Assembly: GCA_023438325.1 (NCBI GenBank) | Contig: JAEXRB010000064.1 | Location: 1-17,920 of the forward strand | Source: Pseudomonadota bacterium | GTDB lineage: Bacteria > Pseudomonadota > Gammaproteobacteria > Xanthomonadales > Xanthomonadaceae | Length of the DNA: 17,920 nucleotides | Direction of reading: 5' to 3' | Shown: positions 15,335-17,920 of the stretch, in pieces | Numbering within the stretch: the stretch's first letter is position 1 | Layout of the letters: the number at the start of each line of letters is the position of its first letter | The notes under the pieces: model-generated | What the model was told of the DNA's origin: nothing | Databases searched by the model: none | What the model saw: the letters and a program-made list of their open reading frames with translations, nothing else | Position numbers and translations under genes: made by a program

Positions 15335-15448
15335 TCGGGCGCATGGCGTAACAGCGACAGGGCCTTTGCGCGCATGCGATTCCTGCACTGAGCGCGGACC
15401 TGCGGCCGTCGCAAGCTCCCGCCCGAGTGCCGGGCCGGACGGCAAGGG
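15335..15448. other. Gap between convergent methyltransferase and glycosylase genes
   Basis: The 114 GC-rich bases contain a short 5-bp inverted repeat, GCCCG/CGGGC (15421-15435), with no T-run. I see no convincing terminator or gene. Confidence 0.4.
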
Positions 15449-16123
15449 TCAGCCCGCCGCCTCCCGCATCAACGCCAGCAAGCCATCCCGGAATGCCGGC
15501 CCGCCGCCATGTGCCGGATGACGGATCTTGGTGGCGGCGATGCCCAGCGCGTCCAAGCAGCTCATGCCGATGTTGCCGACCGCCGCGATGTGGCGTGGCT
15601 GGTAGAGCGCAATCAGTTGTTCGAGTTGCGGCAGGGCATCGCGGCGCAGCTCGGTGGGCGTGGGAGTGCGGTTGGAGTCGTCCTTGCCGGGCTGGTGCGG
15701 ATGCAGCGGCAGCGCCGGCCACACCAGCGGCGGGCAGGGCAATTCCTGGAACACGCGCTGTACCACGGTGGCACTGGCCTCGCCATGGAGCTTTTCGCCT
15801 TCGGCGATCAATTGATAACCGGCAGCTTGGCCACCGAACAGGCCGAAACGATCCTTCGGCCCCATCATGATTTTTTCCGAACAGAAATTGACGCCGGTAC
15901 GCCACGCGCCGCGATAGCCGGGGGCTTCGCCGATCAGAAGCACCGTGGGTCGCCATGGCAGCAGTTGCTTGAGGAAGGTCTGGAGATTGGCCAGGCGGAT
16001 GCGTCCGGCCGGCGTGGCCGGATCGTACAGCGCATGTGCGTTGGCACGGTCATGGAACCCTTGCAGGGTGTGGAGCCAAGGTTCCAGTCGAGACAGCATG
16101 CGGCGGGCAAAAGCCGTGTCCAT
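15449..16123 (-). CDS. Uracil-DNA glycosylase superfamily protein
   Basis: The 224-residue protein probably removes uracil or another deaminated base from DNA. LLIGEAPGYRG (62-72) is the motif-1 region of the superfamily and resembles family-4 GEAPG, but the acidic residues that normally follow are replaced by Tyr-Arg-Gly. RHPAHGGG (201-208) stands at the place of motif 2 (HPS/HPA), which contacts the DNA minor groove. VGNIGMSCLDALGI (182-195) is the typical strand before it. There are no four-cysteine Fe-S ligands like those of family 4; the cysteines are few and scattered. The start at 16123 was chosen for the excellent GGAGGA about 7 bases upstream. The gene stands alone, with a palindrome resembling a LexA site upstream. 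Members of this short atypical branch are often annotated simply as uracil-DNA glycosylase; actual activity is inferred. Confidence 0.75.
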   Translation of the reverse strand: MDTAFARRMLSRLEPWLHTLQGFHDRANAHALYDPATPAGRIRLANLQTFLKQLLPWRPTVLLIGEAPGYRGAWRTGVNFCSEKIMMGPKDRFGLFGGQAAGYQLIAEGEKLHGEASATVVQRVFQELPCPPLVWPALPLHPHQPGKDDSNRTPTPTELRRDALPQLEQLIALYQPRHIAAVGNIGMSCLDALGIAATKIRHPAHGGGPAFRDGLLALMREAAG

Positions 16124-16184
16124 GGTGCTTCTCCTCCATGCGGTACTGGCGTCCGATAGTGCGCCGCCACACGACACTTTCGAC

Positions 16185-16198
16185 TGAACACACGTTCA
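16185..16198. promoter_or_regulatory. SOS-box-like palindrome upstream of the glycosylase gene
   Basis: TGAAC ACAC GTTCA is a perfect 5-bp inverted repeat with a 4-base spacer, 62 bases before the glycosylase start. GAAC-N4-GTTC is the core of the LexA site known from Gram-positive bacteria. Xanthomonad LexA proteins use different palindromes, so the assignment to LexA is tentative; the symmetry itself is plain. A run of six T follows on the plus strand. Confidence 0.35.
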
Positions 16199-16320
16199 TT
16201 TTTTCGCCGAACCGCGCAATCGGCGTACTCGGTGGAGGCGCCGCCGACTGCGTCGTTATGCGGTTTTCCCCACTGCCGTTGGGTTTTCGCTGCACTGCGG
16301 CAAAAACTTCCAGCAAGGGC

Positions 16321-16350
16321 TTGACATCGCGAAAGACTGCGATCCAGCAT
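16321..16350 (+). promoter_or_regulatory. Candidate promoter of the ilvD attenuator
   Basis: TTGACA (16321-16326) is a perfect -35 hexamer. CAGCAT (16345-16350), 18 bases further on, is a weak -10 with three matches to TATAAT. Transcription would start near 16357, at or next to the ATG of the leader ORF. Confidence 0.45.
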
Positions 16351-16357
16351 CAGGCCC

Positions 16358-16468
16358 ATGTCCTCTCCATCCTTTCATCGCCCGAAGTCGCGAGCGCCCA
16401 ACGGCAGCCTTCTGCTTGGCCTTCGACTCATTAGCCGACACCCGTGCGGAACGGCGGCTTGGGCCTGA
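16358..16468 (+). CDS. Leader peptide of the ilvD attenuator (36 codons)
   Basis: The small ORF runs from ATG 16358 to TGA 16466-16468. Its centre reads SLLLGLRLISRHP: five leucines and one isoleucine within codons 18-25 (16409-16432). The Leu codons are CTT, CTG, CTT, CTT and CTC; CTT appears little used in the neighbouring genes, where CTG and CTC dominate. There is no ribosome-binding site at useful distance (only AGG 3 bases before the ATG), and the predicted transcript start is at the ATG itself, so a leaderless message is possible. A ribosome waiting for leucyl- or isoleucyl-tRNA here would cover RNA up to about 16445, where the antiterminator begins. The peptide itself is not expected to have a function. 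Confidence 0.65.
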   Translation: MSSPSFHRPKSRAPNGSLLLGLRLISRHPCGTAAWA

Positions 16469-16525
16469 ACTGAAGAAGACCCCAAGACACCGAAACCCCG
16501 CACCGGGAAGCCGATGCGGGGTTTC
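16445..16525 (+). terminator. Transcription attenuator: antiterminator and terminator hairpins before ilvD
   Basis: The terminator stem is GAAACCCCGCA (16492-16502) with TGCGGGGTTTC (16515-16525), 11 perfect pairs around a 12-base loop, followed by TCGTATCT; the T-run is mostly within the stem. The alternative structure nests TGCGG (16445-16449) with CCGCA (16498-16502), CGG (16452-16454) with CCG (16490-16492) and CTTGGG (16458-16463) with CCCAAG (16481-16486). It uses up the terminator's 5' arm, so the two exclude each other. A ribosome stalled on the Leu/Ile codons leaves the antiterminator free; one reaching the leader stop at 16468 covers CTTGGG and lets the terminator form. Pairing was done by eye. 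Confidence 0.7.
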
Positions 16526-16590
16526 TCGTATCTGGCCCCGACAAAGCCAGCGCCTTCCACGCCACTTCATACAGCGACGCCCAAGCAGCC

Positions 16591-17920
16591 ATGCACAGTG
16601 ATGCCATCAAATCCGGACCCGATCACGCCGCCGCCCGCGCCATGCTGCGCGCCACCGGTCTCACCGCGCAGGACATCAAGAAGCCGCTGATCGCGGTGGT
16701 GCACAGCTGGTCGGATGTTTCGCCCTGCAACCTCAATCTGCGCGATCTGGCCCAGCACGTGCGCGAGGGTGTGAAGGCTGCCGGCGGCACCCCGATCGAG
16801 TTCAACACCATCGCCGTGACCGACGGCATCGCGATGGGCAGCCCCGGCATGAAAGCCTCGTTGGCCTCGCGCGAACTGATTGCCGATTCCATCGAACTGG
16901 CCGTGCGTGGCCATTGTCTGGATGGCGTGGTGGTGTTGTGCGGCTGCGACAAGACCATTCCCGCTGCCGCCATGGCGCTGGCGCGGCTCGATCTGCCCGG
17001 GCTCATGCTGTACGGCGGCAGCATCCTGCCCGGTTGCCACAAGGACAAGGCGATCACCATCCAGGACGTGTTCGAGGCCGTCGGCGCACACGCCGCCGGC
17101 AAGATCGATGCGCAGGAACTGGAAGACATCGAAGGCGCGGCCTGCCCTGGTGCGGGCGCGTGCGGCGGCCAGTTCACCGCCAACACGATGGCGCTGGCGA
17201 CGACTTTCCTCGGCCTCGCGCCGGTCGGGCTGAACGACATTCCCGCGCCCGATCCAGCCAAGCTCGGTGCCGCGCGCGCGTGCGGCGAGCGGGTGATGGC
17301 TTTGGTACGCGAAGGCATTTCCGCGCGTTCCTTCGTCACCCCGCAATCCATCCGCAATGCCGCGGTCGCCGCGACCGCGACAGCCGGTTCCACCAATGCC
17401 GTGCTGCACCTGATCGCCATCGCGCGTGAAGCGGGTTTTTCGTTCGCGCTGGACGAATTTGACGCCATCAGCCGCCGTACGCCGGTCATTGCCGATCTCA
17501 AGCCCGGCGGCCGTTTCATGGCCCCGGACATGTATCTGGCCGGGGGTTCTGCCCTGCTCGGACAGCGCTTGATGCAGGCGGGATTGATCGAGGACGCACC
17601 CACCGTCAGCGGCAAGAGCCTGTTCGCCGAGTTCTCCGAAGCCAGCGAGCGCGAAGGCCAGAAGGTGATCTACCACGCCGATGCGCCGGTCAAGGCGCGC
17701 GGCGGCTACGGCATCGTCTACGGCAACATCGCGCCCGATGGTTGCGTGGTGAAACTGGCCGGGCACGAGGCCCTGAAATTCGAAGGCACGGCACGCGTGT
17801 TCGATGGCGAAGAAGCCTGCTTTGCCGCCGTGCAGAAACGTGAAATCCAGGCCGGTGATGTCGTGGTCATCCGTGGCGAAGGCCCGGTCGGCGGCCCCGG
17901 CATGCGCGAGTTGCTGGCCG
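16591..17920 (+). CDS. ilvD: Dihydroxy-acid dehydratase (3' end outside window)
   Basis: The first 443 codons of an Fe-S enzyme that dehydrates dihydroxy-isovalerate and dihydroxy-methylvalerate, the third common step of valine, isoleucine and leucine synthesis. Cluster cysteines are C46 (SPCNLNL), C119 (GCDK) and C191 (CPGAGACGG), the [2Fe-2S] pattern of the ilvD/edd family. DGIAMG (78-83), the SRELIADS helix (93-100), FTANTM (195-200) and GSTNAVLHL are classic dehydratase segments. It belongs to the shorter (about 560-residue) DHAD group with SPCN and GACGG, unlike the longer E. coli-type IlvD. Edd or sugar-acid dehydratases are alternatives, but the attenuator with leucine codons supports branched-chain synthesis. 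The ATG at 16591 follows a poor RBS. No stop lies before the window end. Confidence 0.9.
   Translation, partial: MHSDAIKSGPDHAAARAMLRATGLTAQDIKKPLIAVVHSWSDVSPCNLNLRDLAQHVREGVKAAGGTPIEFNTIAVTDGIAMGSPGMKASLASRELIADSIELAVRGHCLDGVVVLCGCDKTIPAAAMALARLDLPGLMLYGGSILPGCHKDKAITIQDVFEAVGAHAAGKIDAQELEDIEGAACPGAGACGGQFTANTMALATTFLGLAPVGLNDIPAPDPAKLGAARACGERVMALVREGISARSFVTPQSIRNAAVAATATAGSTNAVLHLIAIAREAGFSFALDEFDAISRRTPVIADLKPGGRFMAPDMYLAGGSALLGQRLMQAGLIEDAPTVSGKSLFAEFSEASEREGQKVIYHADAPVKARGGYGIVYGNIAPDGCVVKLAGHEALKFEGTARVFDGEEACFAAVQKREIQAGDVVVIRGEGPVGGPGMRELLA

Noticed and set aside
16205..16225. Hairpin CGCCGA/TCGGCG as a terminator
   Set aside because: It has only 6 pairs, no T-run after it on either strand in the needed direction, and no gene ending there.
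16036..16434. A 132-codon plus-strand frame between the glycosylase and ilvD
   Set aside because: It overlaps the glycosylase start antisense, has no RBS or domain, and runs across the attenuator promoter in another frame.
16567..17766. A 399-codon minus-strand frame opposite ilvD
   Set aside because: Shadow of ilvD; no recognisable domain, and the plus strand encodes conserved Fe-S cysteine motifs.

Overview
The window is GC-rich and almost fully coding. It looks like a chromosomal segment from a gammaproteobacterium of the Xanthomonadales (Lysobacteraceae/Rhodanobacteraceae type). The pointers are a pyrophosphate-type phosphofructokinase, a CysB-like regulator divergent from cysK, class Ia nrdAB, a secreted protein ending in a DGFE tail, and an intergenic repeat of the kind dispersed in such genomes. 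This placement is inference from remembered family traits, not a database match.

Layout. Positions 1-614 hold the 3' end of a TPR-rich protein. A PPi-dependent 6-phosphofructokinase (845-2107) converges on a CysB-type LysR regulator (2156-3136, minus). That regulator diverges from cysK (3312-4274), and a CysB-box-like inverted repeat lies between them. A rho-independent terminator follows cysK. Next comes a secreted beta-helix protein (4486-6255). Facing it on the minus strand is a two-gene MotA/ExbB-like plus MotB/OmpA-like inner-membrane motor (8451 to 6274) whose periplasmic part is a very long coiled coil. Upstream on the same strand are nrdA (12232 to 9818) and nrdB (9688 to 8669), separated by a hairpin and a dispersed-type repeat, followed by a strong terminator and preceded by a good NrdR-box candidate. 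An ABC exporter (14473 to 12683) diverges from a SAM-dependent methyltransferase (14543-15334) across a 69-base promoter region with a perfect inverted repeat. A uracil-DNA-glycosylase-superfamily protein (16123 to 15449) has an SOS-box-like palindrome upstream. The window ends inside ilvD (16591 onward).

The most interesting non-coding element is the ilvD leader (about 16321-16525). It has a consensus -35 box and a 36-codon leader ORF with a Leu/Ile run written largely in CTT codons. Two mutually exclusive structures, a nested antiterminator and an 11-bp GC-rich terminator hairpin, follow. Together they form a textbook-geometry ribosome-mediated attenuator for branched-chain amino acid synthesis, possibly with a leaderless leader ORF.

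Most genes are metabolic or housekeeping: glycolysis, sulfur assimilation, deoxynucleotide synthesis, branched-chain amino acids and base repair. I see no insertion sequence, CRISPR array, phage gene, tRNA or rRNA. The least explained protein system is the MotAB-like pair. Nothing here is clearly a defence or secretion system unknown to science.
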